Counted from the first letter of the stretch, positions 1-7,400 are shown. The stretch is DNA of 44,106 nt from an uncultured Clostridia bacterium (GCA_944391225.1 CALXSS010000010.1:1-44106); one strand, 5' to 3'. The notes: generated by a model from the sequence alone, not told the origin. A program made the numbers and translations.

Positions 1-206
1 CTTTACATCTCACTAATGTTCTAACTTAATTTTTTATTACCAACTTTCAACTTAAGTAATTTTACAATCGCCTAATATTTAAGCAATTGTAAAACTACGT
101 TTCACAATTGATCTCGTTAAATATTAATTATCATAATTGTCTCGTATACGACCCAACACAATACATCTTCCATTTTACCGCAGCATATCTGCGTCAGATT
201 GGTTAC
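1..206 (-). other. untranslated leader running off the left edge
   Basis: Sequence downstream of a leftward consensus promoter. I see no open reading frame with a ribosome site in it on either strand. It contains an imperfect hairpin at 84-110 with arms CAATTGT/ACAATTG extended by AAAC/GTTT. A long, gene-free, structured leader behind a consensus promoter fits a stable-RNA operon or a leader-regulated gene lying outside the window; which one cannot be told here. Confidence 0.4.
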
Positions 207-235
207 ATTATACCACACAGTGAATTATCTGTCAA
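207..235 (-). promoter_or_regulatory. consensus sigma-A promoter (leftward)
   Basis: On the minus strand TTGACA (230-235), a 17-bp spacer and TATAAT (207-212): both hexamers are perfect. It points out of the left end, away from the XRE genes, so it drives something outside the window. Confidence 0.75.
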
Positions 236-254
236 CACAGTCATTTTCACAAAC

Positions 255-540
255 AAAAAAAGAGGGCTGTAGCCAAAATGCACAGACCACATAAAGTGAA
301 AAGAACAAAACAGATAAGCCTTTTTATGGATCACTGCTATCAAGTTTAAGGTGGAATTTTCATAAATGAAAACTTCCACCTTAAGATCGCTTTATGTTAT
401 GAACGAAACTCACCACTCGACGTACCCCCGTACGCCTTCGGGTAAGGGGGCTGCGCCCCTTCGTTTCGTCCGTTCTGTACTATTTTTCTAAAGCCCCCAA
501 GGCTGTTGCTCGTTGAGTTTTTCAACAGTTTCTCATAATA
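255..540. other. hairpin-rich intergenic spacer, no gene
   Basis: No supported coding region. The stretch contains several foldable blocks: a 17-bp-arm inverted repeat at 347-383, a G/C-rich block at about 420-470 with runs of C and G, and a block at about 495-530 with CTGTTG/CAACAG arms. Read leftward it ends in a T-run at about 255-262, so part of it may terminate the XRE operon. The two ends resemble halves of the short GGGCTGT.. terminator hairpins seen elsewhere in this window (for example 13722-13752), as if such a hairpin had been split by an insertion. That is inference. Confidence 0.4.
347..383. repeat. long imperfect inverted repeat
   Basis: Arms begin TAAGGTGGAA and end TTCCACCTTA. 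About 17 bp pair, with one bulged base and a loop of only two to four bases. There is no adjacent T-run, so it is not an obvious intrinsic terminator. Confidence 0.7.
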
Positions 541-765
541 TCATCCGCTTTCAAAGCTATCTATAAGCTCCTTTTCACGCCGTGTGTAATACCTATATAG
601 CCTCATGCAGACCGTTAAAGGCATATCTGCCTTTCCGCATTCGTAATTTGACAACGAATATCTCGATATTCCTATGCTTGATGCCACCTCATACTGCGAC
701 AACTCAAGCTCTAAACGAACGCGTTTATATTCTCTTCCATCCGCTATATACTTATCATCAAGCAT
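541..765 (-). CDS. small XRE-family HTH protein (second of a pair)
   Basis: A 74-residue protein that is almost entirely a Cro/C1-type helix-turn-helix: the segment ELSQYEVASSIGISRYSLSNYECG (about residues 21-44) has the Q..VA..IGIS...S.YE pattern of the XRE family. It is expected to bind DNA as a dimer. There is no effector, protease or toxin domain. Its start overlaps the end of the upstream XRE gene by 8 bp, so the two are probably translationally coupled from one promoter. Which genes it controls is not evident; self-regulation is the simplest guess. Family assignment is secure, role unknown. Confidence 0.8.
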   Translation of the reverse strand: MLDDKYIADGREYKRVRLELELSQYEVASSIGISRYSLSNYECGKADMPLTVCMRLYRYYTRREKELIDSFESG

Positions 766-1006
766 CTTCTTCCTCCCATGATAGCTTCTTCCCCAACAAA
801 CATCTTACTGTAGTTCCATAAATATTCGCAAGTCTTACAGCAAGCGTTATACCTATTTCTCTTTCTCCTCGTTCATACGCTGCAAGAGTTCTCGGCGCAA
901 CTCCTAATTTCTGCGCTACCTCCGAACGAGAATATCCGCATTTCTTTCTGTATGTCTTAAATATATCGCCTACATTTTTCAAGATAATTCTGTTCTGGCT
1001 AAGCAT
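758..1006 (-). CDS. small XRE-family HTH protein (first of a pair)
   Basis: An 82-residue protein with an XRE helix-turn-helix at about residues 14-66 (CGYSRSEVAQKLGVAPRTLAAYERG region) and a short acidic tail. The ATG is preceded by a GGGAGG ribosome site. The next XRE gene starts inside its last codons. The two proteins have related folds but are not near-identical copies, so they could form a heterodimer or an antagonistic pair; this is inference. No toxin, phage or conjugative gene is adjacent within the window, so a phage-repressor or toxin-antitoxin role is not supported. Confidence 0.8.
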   Translation of the reverse strand: MLSQNRIILKNVGDIFKTYRKKCGYSRSEVAQKLGVAPRTLAAYERGEREIGITLAVRLANIYGTTVRCLLGKKLSWEEEDA

Positions 1007-1039
1007 TTTTTACCTCCCGTTAATTAATTTTATACACAA

Positions 1040-1068
1040 ATTATACCACATATTATTTCCCATTTCAA
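1040..1068 (-). promoter_or_regulatory. promoter of the XRE pair
   Basis: Minus strand TTGAAA (1063-1068), 17-bp spacer, TATAAT (1040-1045). Upstream and within it are repeated GGAAA-type blocks (minus strand GGAAAC near 1075-1080 and GGGAAATAA in the spacer) that could be operator half-sites for the XRE proteins; that role is a guess. Confidence 0.65.
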
Positions 1069-1319
1069 CAAAAAGTTTCCTATTTATCAAAATTTCGTCA
1101 CTTTTGTTACTTTATAAAGCAAAACAACAAAATGAATATTTTTTCACTTAAATACATTATAGTTTTTTATTAGTATTTATTTTATGTATAATACAGAAGA
1201 TTTCAGACTTTTTAATAATACTTACTGATTATAAATCGCATGAATATTCATTGGAAACAAATGTCTGCTCCTATTTATGGTACAGGACGGATTGTAAACA
1301 AACACAGCGTTTCCACCAA
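1069..1319. other. AT-rich intergenic stretch, no gene
   Basis: Very A/T-rich between the XRE promoter and the obg terminator. Short open frames exist here but lack ribosome sites and overlap obg on the other strand. I see nothing I would annotate. Confidence 0.5.
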
Positions 1320-1360
1320 AAAAGCGTCTGCCGTTCCTTGCGCTTCAGCAGACGCTTTTA
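1320..1360. terminator. bidirectional intrinsic terminator after obg
   Basis: Stem AAAGCGTCTGC / GCAGACGCTTT with a 16-base loop. There is a T-run on the minus strand side and a shorter one on the plus side. It lies just past the obg stop codon. Confidence 0.8.
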
Positions 1361-1372
1361 CTATATACATGA

Positions 1373-2653
1373 TCAGAATAAAAATTCAAATTCAAGATCG
1401 CCTATCTGGACCATTTGCCCTTCCTTGATGCCCATGCTGATAAGCTCCTCTATTACTCCTCTGTTAATTAACGCTCTCTGGAAATATCCTAAGCTTTCAT
1501 TATCATCAAATGTTACGCTGTTTCCCACAGCCTCGATCCACGAGCCTGTTATTACAAATTTATCATTTTCACGGTGTATCTCGTATCCCTTTCCTGACTT
1601 GTCAACAAATCTTTCTGCGTCAAGATCTATCTGCGGCTCAAACGTGACTATCGGCGGGAGCTTTTTAAGCTCTTCGTACGTATGCTTCATAAGCTCCTGA
1701 ACGCCCTTTCCGGTCGCCGCCGAGATCGTGAACACCTCATAGCCGCGCTTTTTCATCTCATCAAGGAACGCTCTGTACGCCTCCTCATCCTGGATTATAT
1801 CAGTCTTGTTTGCTACCACTATCTGCGGACGTTCCTCAAGCGACATGTCATAGGCAGAAAGCTCATCGTTGATAATATCAAAATCCTCTATCGGGTTTCT
1901 TCCCTCAATACCCGATACATCTACAACATGCAAAAGTATTCTCGTTCTTTCGATATGACGCAAAAATTCATGGCCTAAGCCCACGCCCTCGCTTGCGCCC
2001 TCAATGATGCCCGGTATATCTGCCATTACAAAACTCCGGCGGTCACCAAGATCCACCACTCCGAGATTAGGCTCAAGCGTTGTAAAATGATAGTTAGCTA
2101 TCTTTGGCTCTGCCTTGGTCGTCATAGAAAGCAGAGTGGATTTACCAACATTCGGAAATCCTACAAGACCGACATCAGCAAGCAGCTTTAGCTCAAGTAT
2201 CACCTCGCGCTCCTCGCCGGGCTGTCCGTTCTTCGCGAAATTCGGCGCCTGCCTTACCGCTGTTGCAAAATGCGCATTGCCCCAGCCGCCGTTGCCGCCC
2301 TTTGCTATTACTACATCCTTTTCGGGATCTGACAGATCGGCTATTATAAGATTTGACTCCGCATCACGCACAATAGTTCCCTGCGGTACGCTGAGCACTA
2401 TATCCTCGCCGCTTTTCCCTTTTTTACGCTGTCCGGCTCCGTCCATTCCTGTCTGCGCGGCATACTTGCGCTTATATTTGAAGTCCATAAGCGTTGTCAT
2501 GCCCGTATCTACACGAAAAACAACATTGCCGCCGTTGCCGCCGTCGCCACCATCCGGTCCGCCTGCAGGAACATATTTTTCACGCCTCCATGAAATAGCT
2601 CCATTGCCGCCGTTGCCAGCTTTTATATATATCTTAGCTTTATCTGTAAACAT
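1373..2653 (-). CDS. obg: GTPase Obg (CgtA), 50S assembly
   Basis: A 426-residue Obg-family GTPase acting in large-subunit ribosome maturation and stress signalling. In order: the glycine-rich Obg fold (residues 1-158, with GGPDGGDGGNGG at 31-42), the GTPase domain with P-loop GFPNVGKS at 165-172, DIPG, and NKTD, and a C-terminal OCT domain from about 350. Length is typical of Gram-positive Obg. It follows rplU and rpmA on the same strand, the classic rplU-rpmA-obg arrangement, with a terminator-like hairpin just upstream that could lower its expression relative to the ribosomal proteins. Ribosome site AAGGAG precedes the ATG. Assignment is secure. Confidence 0.97.
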   Translation of the reverse strand: MFTDKAKIYIKAGNGGNGAISWRREKYVPAGGPDGGDGGNGGNVVFRVDTGMTTLMDFKYKRKYAAQTGMDGAGQRKKGKSGEDIVLSVPQGTIVRDAESNLIIADLSDPEKDVVIAKGGNGGWGNAHFATAVRQAPNFAKNGQPGEEREVILELKLLADVGLVGFPNVGKSTLLSMTTKAEPKIANYHFTTLEPNLGVVDLGDRRSFVMADIPGIIEGASEGVGLGHEFLRHIERTRILLHVVDVSGIEGRNPIEDFDIINDELSAYDMSLEERPQIVVANKTDIIQDEEAYRAFLDEMKKRGYEVFTISAATGKGVQELMKHTYEELKKLPPIVTFEPQIDLDAERFVDKSGKGYEIHRENDKFVITGSWIEAVGNSVTFDDNESLGYFQRALINRGVIEELISMGIKEGQMVQIGDLEFEFLF

Positions 2654-2689
2654 TCCGCTTCTCCTTTCCCGGGGTTACGTAATTATATA

Positions 2690-2728
2690 AAATAAAAATC
2701 CCAAAACGTCCAAAAACGCCTTGGGATT
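2690..2728 (-). terminator. terminator or attenuator between rpmA and obg
   Basis: Minus strand ATCCCAA ... TTGGGAT with a 16-base loop, followed by TTTTATTTTA. Its position inside the operon suggests partial termination, so obg is made at a lower level than L21 and L27. Partial read-through is inferred. Confidence 0.65.
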
Positions 2729-2740
2729 AGTTATCATGAA

Positions 2741-2995
2741 TTAGTCGGCATATACGCTACACTGCTTTCTATCTCTGCCGAGTCTTTCAAACTTAACTTT
2801 ACCGTCGATCAATGCAAACAATGTATCATCGCTACCTCTGCCTACATTGTTTCCCGGATGAATCTTTGTTCCTCTCTGTCTTACGAGGATATTGCCTGCG
2901 AGAACAAACTGTCCGTCAGCTCTCTTAACGCCCAATCTTTTCGACTCACTGTCACGACCGTTTTTGGTACTACCAACACCTTTTTTATGTGCCAT
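2741..2995 (-). CDS. rpmA: 50S ribosomal protein L27, no N-terminal extension
   Basis: An 84-residue L27 starting [16 protein letters not shown], matching the mature form that reaches the peptidyl-transferase centre. In most Firmicutes the protein is made with an extra segment ending ..FFA, removed by the protease Prp, whose gene (ysxB) sits between rplU and rpmA. Here the ATG is directly preceded by GGGAGGTG at proper spacing, so the first residues are not an annotation error. The 43-bp gap to rplU holds no gene. This looks like joint loss of the extension and of Prp at this locus. Identity is certain. Confidence 0.97.
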   Translation of the reverse strand: MAHKKGVGSTKNGRDSESKRLGVKRADGQFVLAGNILVRQRGTKIHPGNNVGRGSDDTLFALIDGKVKFERLGRDRKQCSVYAD

Positions 2996-3038
2996 GTGTT
3001 ACACCTCCCGTGAATGTCAAAATCCTAAAATACTGTTA

Positions 3039-3350
3039 TTACGCGTTTACTGCTGTTATTTCAAGCTTTGTATAAGGCTGTCTGTGACCCTTCTTGCGTC
3101 TGTAGTTCTTCTTTCTCTTCATCTTGAAAACTACAACCTTCTTTGACTTACCGTTCTTTACAACCTTAGCTGTAACAGTTGCTCCCTCTACTACAGGAGT
3201 TCCTACCTTAACGGCATCGCCCTCGCCAGCCATAAGCACCTTGTCAAGAGTAACCTCTGCGCCTTCCTCAACGTCAAGCTTCTCAACAAAGATCACGTCG
3301 CCTTCTGTTACCTTGTACTGCTTACCGCCTGTTTCAACTACTGCATACAT
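3039..3350 (-). CDS. rplU: 50S ribosomal protein L21
   Basis: A 103-residue L21 ([14 protein letters not shown] at the start, [17 protein letters not shown] in the basic C-terminal part), which binds 23S rRNA domain I and contacts L20. It is the first gene of rplU-rpmA-obg, behind a consensus promoter and a structured leader. A GAGGAGGTG ribosome site lies upstream and can pair with a CCTC block in the leader, so translation could be controlled by leader folding. Length is normal. Confidence 0.97.
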   Translation of the reverse strand: MYAVVETGGKQYKVTEGDVIFVEKLDVEEGAEVTLDKVLMAGEGDAVKVGTPVVEGATVTAKVVKNGKSKKVVVFKMKRKKNYRRKKGHRQPYTKLEITAVNA

Positions 3351-3444
3351 TATCTGAATACACCTCCTCTGTTAATTTATGAGGACTCGCTAATTACGGT
3401 ATGCCTGCGCATTTAAAAAACCGTTTCTATGCGGTCACTATGAC
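3351..3444 (-). promoter_or_regulatory. structured leader of rplU (L21-leader type)
   Basis: About 90 nt between promoter and L21 start. Visible pairings on the minus strand: ACCG/CGGT around a short loop near 3421-3436, GCAT/ATGC across the same block, and CCTC/GAGG bringing the ribosome site into a stem. An L21 leader is an established ribosomal-protein autoregulatory element in Firmicutes. Position and stems fit, but I have not matched a covariance model. Confidence 0.6.
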
Positions 3445-3473
3445 AGTATAACAGATTATGCACGAATTGTCAA
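3445..3473 (-). promoter_or_regulatory. promoter of rplU-rpmA-obg
   Basis: Minus strand TTGACA (3468-3473), 17-bp spacer, TATACT (3445-3450). It is near-perfect sigma-A, as expected for ribosomal protein genes. Confidence 0.85.
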
Positions 3474-3494
3474 GTCCTTTTTACAAATTTTTTA

Positions 3495-4808
3495 TTATTC
3501 CTTTATATTGATTATTACGCCCACTGACGGCTTCGGATATATGCTTATCGATCTAAACGGCATCTTCTCGCCCGCTGCAGTTACGCTCTCAATCTGCTCG
3601 ACCTTTACCGGGTTAAGGATTATCATCACATCAGCTGTGCCGTCCTTTACAGCCTTGTAGCACTCGGTTGAGCTTATAGACGTTGAAACAAGATCCTCAT
3701 AATCGTCACGTATACCGAATATATCGTTTATGATAAGCTTTCTTAAAACTACAGAATCAAGTCCGCAGTATGCCTTTGACATTTCCGGCAGCAGCTCTTT
3801 CTTTATATAGTCAGGATCAACAAGAGTGAGCCTGTAGAAATAATCTCCATCATGATACACTCCGAACTTTGTTTCAAGACGCTTTGTCTCTATCTGCTTT
3901 TTCATAGTCTCGGTCAGACTGTCGTCCTGAGAATCAACTATTATCTTTTCGATCTTGAAGTGATCCTGAACAGCGGCTATGAAAAATTCCTCCGAAAAAC
4001 CTCGCGGCAGCTTAACCTTTCTGTGTACAGGCATGATCTCAACTCCATCGGAGTTTGAGTTGATAAGTGATACCATTGTATAGTTATACGCTTCCTTGCC
4101 TGTATTCATTGGATTATTGGCGCGCATATAGTTTCTGTACTGCATACAGGTTTCATATCTGGTCTGACCGTCGGTTATATACAGCGGCAGATCCTTAAAA
4201 TCCTCTACTATTTCGGCAATTATATCCTTATCTGTTATCTTCCAAAGCCTCTGATGCATACCGTCATATGTATCAAAATCCATATCCGGTTCGTTCTGGC
4301 TCAGAGCATTCATAAGGTTCAAAAGACGCTTATCACGCTCTACATAAAGACATGTTATCATGCTCATATCCGCATTTGTAGCAGCAAGCAGCTCATATCT
4401 ATCCTTCTTTGACATTTCGCGTATCTCTTCGCATGTTCTTATATTTCCTGATCCAAGCTCCTCAAGCTCCAGCAAGGCGACAAATGTCATGTTCTGATAG
4501 CTGACACCATGCAGCTCTATTGTCTCCTCATAAAGATATATGGACTCCTCCTCATCCTTTACAAGAACATCCTTCGCTATCCAATCCCTAAGGTATGCCG
4601 CTGCACGCGTATATTTATTCTCTGTTTCAGAATCATTGTCAAACTCTACGCCATCAAATATTTTTACAGCGTTATACTCATTCATCTCATAAAGCTTAGC
4701 CTTTTCTTCATCGCTTATATTATATTGAGTAGGCGCTATCACAGTCGATATATCGCCCGTTTTTTCCTTGTTATATCTATAGCCTCGAAACGGCTTTATA
4801 TTTGCCAT
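3495..4808 (-). CDS. DUF1015 family protein
   Basis: A 437-residue soluble protein recognised as DUF1015 by its start (KPFRGYRYN then a VIAPTQYNIS block where the family usually has V.APPYDV.S) and by the central DGQTRYET block and the following YTMVSL segment. The family is widespread in anaerobes and has no established reaction. No signal peptide or membrane segment is seen. It is transcribed from its own promoter, with a short hairpin in the leader, and shares no operon with neighbours here. In other genomes it can sit beside serine biosynthesis genes, but nothing here supports that link. Confidence 0.85.
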   Translation of the reverse strand: MANIKPFRGYRYNKEKTGDISTVIAPTQYNISDEEKAKLYEMNEYNAVKIFDGVEFDNDSETENKYTRAAAYLRDWIAKDVLVKDEEESIYLYEETIELHGVSYQNMTFVALLELEELGSGNIRTCEEIREMSKKDRYELLAATNADMSMITCLYVERDKRLLNLMNALSQNEPDMDFDTYDGMHQRLWKITDKDIIAEIVEDFKDLPLYITDGQTRYETCMQYRNYMRANNPMNTGKEAYNYTMVSLINSNSDGVEIMPVHRKVKLPRGFSEEFFIAAVQDHFKIEKIIVDSQDDSLTETMKKQIETKRLETKFGVYHDGDYFYRLTLVDPDYIKKELLPEMSKAYCGLDSVVLRKLIINDIFGIRDDYEDLVSTSISSTECYKAVKDGTADVMIILNPVKVEQIESVTAAGEKMPFRSISIYPKPSVGVIINIKE

Positions 4809-4878
4809 CTAAGTCAACTCCTTAAATCAGTTTCATATTCTGTCAGCTTATATGTGCTAATCCCGAAATATATGTCAA

Positions 4879-4895
4879 GTATCCCAACAGGATAC
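4879..4895 (-). promoter_or_regulatory. hairpin in the DUF1015 leader
   Basis: Perfect 6-bp arms GTATCC/GGATAC with a five-base loop, within the 5' untranslated region about 70 nt before the start codon. There is no T-run, so this is not a terminator. Role unknown. Confidence 0.45.
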
Positions 4896-4910
4896 AAACC
4901 CTCCATTTAT

Positions 4911-4938
4911 ATAATACCACAAATTTTCAAATAGTCAA
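4911..4938 (-). promoter_or_regulatory. promoter of the DUF1015 gene
   Basis: Minus strand TTGACT (4933-4938), 16-bp spacer, TATTAT (4911-4916), giving a leader of about 100 nt. The remaining bases up to the next gene at 5097 are A/T-rich with nothing recognisable. Confidence 0.6.
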
Positions 4939-5096
4939 TATCCCTGACGTTTTTTTCTCGTTTTTTTTAAGATTTATGCACTATTACTCACAAAATTTAC
5001 AAAAAAATTTAAGCTGCGTATATTATCCGAATTATAGCTAAAACTATTCTCAGGCAAGATTATTACCTGCACAAAAATGAAAGGAAGTTGCATATT

Positions 5097-5279
5097 ATGA
5101 ACTGTTCAACTGCAAATTTTATTAAAGGAGTTACAGCAGGACTTATAGTCGGAGCTGCTGTGACAATGCTTACCGATCCTATATCTGACAGACAGCGCAG
5201 CAGACTTATGCGCCGCACAGAAGGGGTTTTTAAAAACATGGGCGGCATGATCGATGCTGCAATAGGAATGTTTCATTGA
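5097..5279 (+). CDS. small membrane-anchored protein, YtxH-like
   Basis: A 60-residue protein with one N-terminal hydrophobic segment (about residues 8-26, FIKGVTAGLIVGAAVTMLTD) followed by a short basic helix. This resembles the small YtxH-like proteins of Clostridia; no function is established. The ATG at 5097 is chosen because AAAGGAAG lies 9 bases upstream; a TTG three codons earlier would sit directly on that site. It stands alone and is followed by a strong terminator. Confidence 0.65.
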   Translation: MNCSTANFIKGVTAGLIVGAAVTMLTDPISDRQRSRLMRRTEGVFKNMGGMIDAAIGMFH

Positions 5280-5286
5280 GCCGAAA

Positions 5287-5326
5287 GCAGAGCGGTTTTT
5301 GCGATACACCGCTCTGCTTCTGTTTT
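5287..5326 (+). terminator. intrinsic terminator
   Basis: Perfect 11-bp stem GCAGAGCGGTT-type arms (5287-5296 with 5308-5317), then a T-containing tail, 8 bp after the small membrane protein gene. Confidence 0.8.
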
Positions 5327-5400
5327 AGCTGTTTTCTGATTTTATACACTAAACACAATCTCGCCCTGCTGCTCCCAGGTAAAAATCGGCATTTTTAGTC

Positions 5401-5429
5401 TTGAAATATTAATTTTTTTGCATTATAAT
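5401..5429 (+). promoter_or_regulatory. promoter of the phospholipase C-like gene
   Basis: TTGAAA (5401-5406), 17-bp spacer, TATAAT (5424-5429), about 70 nt before the start codon. Confidence 0.65.
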
Positions 5430-5505
5430 ATTATATGGCTGAAAAAGCTGAAACTGTATTTATATATTATTCTATGTTTTTATGTGAAAGGACTGTTATT
5501 TAGAA

Positions 5506-6198
5506 ATGGCTACTTGGGTCGCTCACTTAAGAATAGCTGATGAATATTTAAAAAGAGAACTTATACCATATCCTACCGAGTTTATTCTCGGTTCCGTAGC
5601 ACCTGACTGCGGCTATGGCGAAAAGGACAGCTACGGAGATTTTAATCCTCCGCCGGAAATTACACACTGGGCTCCGGGCGGGCTTAAAATATACTGCGAA
5701 TACTGGAAATTCGCAAATGAATTTCTTAAAAATAGACCTCGCGACAAGGATTATTATTTTTATCTTGGATACTACATACATCTGCTGACTGATATTCTTT
5801 GGTCTACCATGATGTATCTGCCCACTAAAATCAAGTATGCCAAGGAATACGAAAACGATCCGGAATTTCTGAGAACAATAAAAATAGACTGGTATGATCT
5901 CGATTTCAAGTTCCTCAGAGACAACCCCGGTTTTATTCCATACAAGCTCCTGAGAGATAACGACAGCGTCAAGGACTACCTGCCATATTACGAGCCCGGG
6001 CAGCTTACTGTTCAAACTAAGTATATCGCTGATTATTATGCTGACTCATCAGACAGGATTCTCGATAGGGAATATCCGTTTCTAAGCGAAGAAAACATGC
6101 TGCTGTTTATACGGCTTGCGGCAGATCTGATCGATTTTGATCTCAGAAAAAAAGACCTGCTTGACCTTAGTCCCGCGCACCTTATGCGGGATTGTTGA
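5506..6198 (+). CDS. zinc-dependent phospholipase C-like protein
   Basis: A 230-residue protein of the zinc-dependent phospholipase C / S1-P1-nuclease fold family. The signature is visible: H7 in TWVAHLRIAD, GSVAPDCG at about 29-36, THW near 54-56, and GYYIHLLTDILW near 88-99, which together supply His and Asp metal ligands. No signal peptide is seen, so it is probably cytoplasmic, unlike secreted clostridial alpha-toxin. The AAAGGA ribosome site is unusually far (13 bases) from the ATG, but no in-frame alternative start exists. The substrate is unknown; related clostridial proteins are annotated only by domain. It stands alone. Confidence 0.75.
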   Translation: MATWVAHLRIADEYLKRELIPYPTEFILGSVAPDCGYGEKDSYGDFNPPPEITHWAPGGLKIYCEYWKFANEFLKNRPRDKDYYFYLGYYIHLLTDILWSTMMYLPTKIKYAKEYENDPEFLRTIKIDWYDLDFKFLRDNPGFIPYKLLRDNDSVKDYLPYYEPGQLTVQTKYIADYYADSSDRILDREYPFLSEENMLLFIRLAADLIDFDLRKKDLLDLSPAHLMRDC

Positions 6199-6357
6199 AG
6201 CGGCGCTCACTGAATACGATCAACAAGCACATATCCGGAGATACTGTTGCAAACTCATTTAGTTTTTCAGCAGTTGCCCGGGTATGTGCTCTTTCATAGT
6301 GTGAAAATTTCAGCTCTACGCTCATAATGTTTACACAAAGAGCGGTTCGGATTATTG

Positions 6358-7128
6358 TTATTTTATTCTCAGTCTTATTCTGTCCGCCACCATAGCGATA
6401 AACTCAGAGTTTGTCGGTTTTCCCTTTCCGGTGTTTATAGTATACCCGAACACATCATTCATCGTCTGAGGCTTTCCTCTTGTCCATGCCACCTCTATCG
6501 AATGCCTTATTGCTCTCTCAACTCTGCTGGATGTGGTCTGATACGCCTTTGCTATTTCCGGATACAGTTCCTTTGTTATGTAATTAAGCAGATCCATATC
6601 CTTTACCACCATCATAATCGCTGTTCTAAGATAATGGTATCCCTTTATATGTGCCGGAACACCGAGCTCATGTATAAATTCGGTCACTATGGTTTCAAGA
6701 TCCTCGGCTGTCTCTGCCGCCGGCTTTATTATCGCCGTCGCACTGCTGCGCTTCACTCCTGCAAGATCACGTACAGCCTCGCATATACTCTCTTCCGACT
6801 GTGGCTTTACCATGAAATATCCGGCGCCATAACGGCTCGCAACATTAAACAAGCTTGGCAATGACGATGTGGAGTTTATCAAAAACAGCGGTTTGTTCAC
6901 CAGCTCAGACGCTGCTGTTTTTCTGAGCACGCCTATGCCATCAAGCCGCGGAAGTATCATATCAAGAACAACCACGTCCGGCTGTGTTTCAAGTATCATC
7001 TCATATGCCTCCTCGCCGTCTGTGGCATAGCCAAGAGGTATTATGTCATCGGTGGTCTTCAGATAATCATTGAATGATCTCGCATAGCTTTCGTCATCAT
7101 CTACAGTTAGCACTTTTATTTTATCCAT
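6358..7128 (-). CDS. spo0A: sporulation transcription factor Spo0A
   Basis: A 256-residue response regulator, master switch of endospore entry. The receiver domain (1-120) has acidic pocket D10-D12, phospho-acceptor D56 in [12 protein letters not shown], and the conserved Lys in MVKPQ. After a short linker, the Spo0A-specific DNA-binding domain (about 150-256) contains the hallmark [18 protein letters not shown] and [18 protein letters not shown] blocks. Ribosome site AAGGGGA. The neighbours are not the usual recN-spoIVB pair. The promoter region contains a perfect 0A box pointing toward the gene, consistent with autoregulation. It implies the organism is, or derives from, a spore former. Confidence 0.97.
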   Translation of the reverse strand: MDKIKVLTVDDDESYARSFNDYLKTTDDIIPLGYATDGEEAYEMILETQPDVVVLDMILPRLDGIGVLRKTAASELVNKPLFLINSTSSLPSLFNVASRYGAGYFMVKPQSEESICEAVRDLAGVKRSSATAIIKPAAETAEDLETIVTEFIHELGVPAHIKGYHYLRTAIMMVVKDMDLLNYITKELYPEIAKAYQTTSSRVERAIRHSIEVAWTRGKPQTMNDVFGYTINTGKGKPTNSEFIAMVADRIRLRIK

Positions 7129-7173
7129 TATTCTGTTCCCCTTTATAACTTATTTTTCATTGTTTTTCAATCA

Positions 7174-7202
7174 ATTACACTATAAGATTACCATACAGTC
7201 AA
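7174..7202 (-). promoter_or_regulatory. promoter of spo0A
   Basis: Minus strand TTGACT (7197-7202), 17-bp spacer, TGTAAT (7174-7179). Just upstream, AGGAATT resembles a sigma-H -35 element, but I see no good sigma-H -10 at the expected distance. Confidence 0.55.
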
Positions 7203-7233
7203 TTCCTTTTCAATATTGCCGCCTTAGTTTAGC

Positions 7234-7243
7234 TTCGACAAAA
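7234..7243 (-). promoter_or_regulatory. 0A box (Spo0A binding site)
   Basis: Minus strand TTTTGTCGAA contains the full Spo0A consensus TTTGTCRAA. It lies about 32 bp upstream of the spo0A -35 element, in the divergent region shared with the flavoprotein gene. The autoregulatory role is inferred from position. Confidence 0.7.
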
Positions 7244-7266
7244 CCATCGAAACAGAGCCATAATCA

Positions 7267-7317
7267 GTCGAAAAATAATGATAATGGCGAAGTTAACATA
7301 ATTCGTTATTTTTCGAC
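7267..7317. promoter_or_regulatory. 12-bp perfect dyad containing 0A-like half-sites
   Basis: Perfect arms GTCGAAAAATAA (7267-7278) and TTATTTTTCGAC (7306-7317), separated by 27 bp. Each arm carries GTCGAA, the core of a 0A box. The right arm ends 11 bp before the -35 of the flavoprotein promoter, so a bound dimer could repress or activate it. It could also fold as a hairpin. Confidence 0.7.
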
Positions 7318-7328
7318 GTTTCGCTTTC

Positions 7329-7357
7329 TTGACAAAGCGTGTTATTTAATATATAAT
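7329..7357 (+). promoter_or_regulatory. promoter of the flavoprotein gene
   Basis: TTGACA (7329-7334), 17-bp spacer, TATAAT (7352-7357). Both hexamers are perfect. Confidence 0.8.
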
Positions 7358-7400
7358 ATGAATACAATAATATATGATCTTTTGAAAGGACGATTTATTT

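Noticed and set aside
100..170. An 18-codon minus-strand frame (MEDVLCWVVYET..) in the leader at the left edge, considered as a leader peptide
   Set aside because: No Shine-Dalgarno sequence and no run of a single amino-acid codon that would indicate attenuation.
541..1006. XRE pair considered as a toxin-antitoxin or prophage repressor locus
   Set aside because: Both proteins are only DNA-binding domains, and no toxin, integrase or phage gene is adjacent in the window.
2115..2690. Plus-strand Pro/Ser-rich open frame opposite obg
   Set aside because: Shadow of the obg coding sequence, whose motifs are unmistakable.
6183..6326. A 47-codon minus-strand frame overlapping the end of the phospholipase C-like gene, beginning MSVELKFSHYERAH
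   Set aside because: No ribosome site, no recognisable family, and it overlaps a well-supported gene on the other strand. It might be a decayed fragment but cannot be supported.
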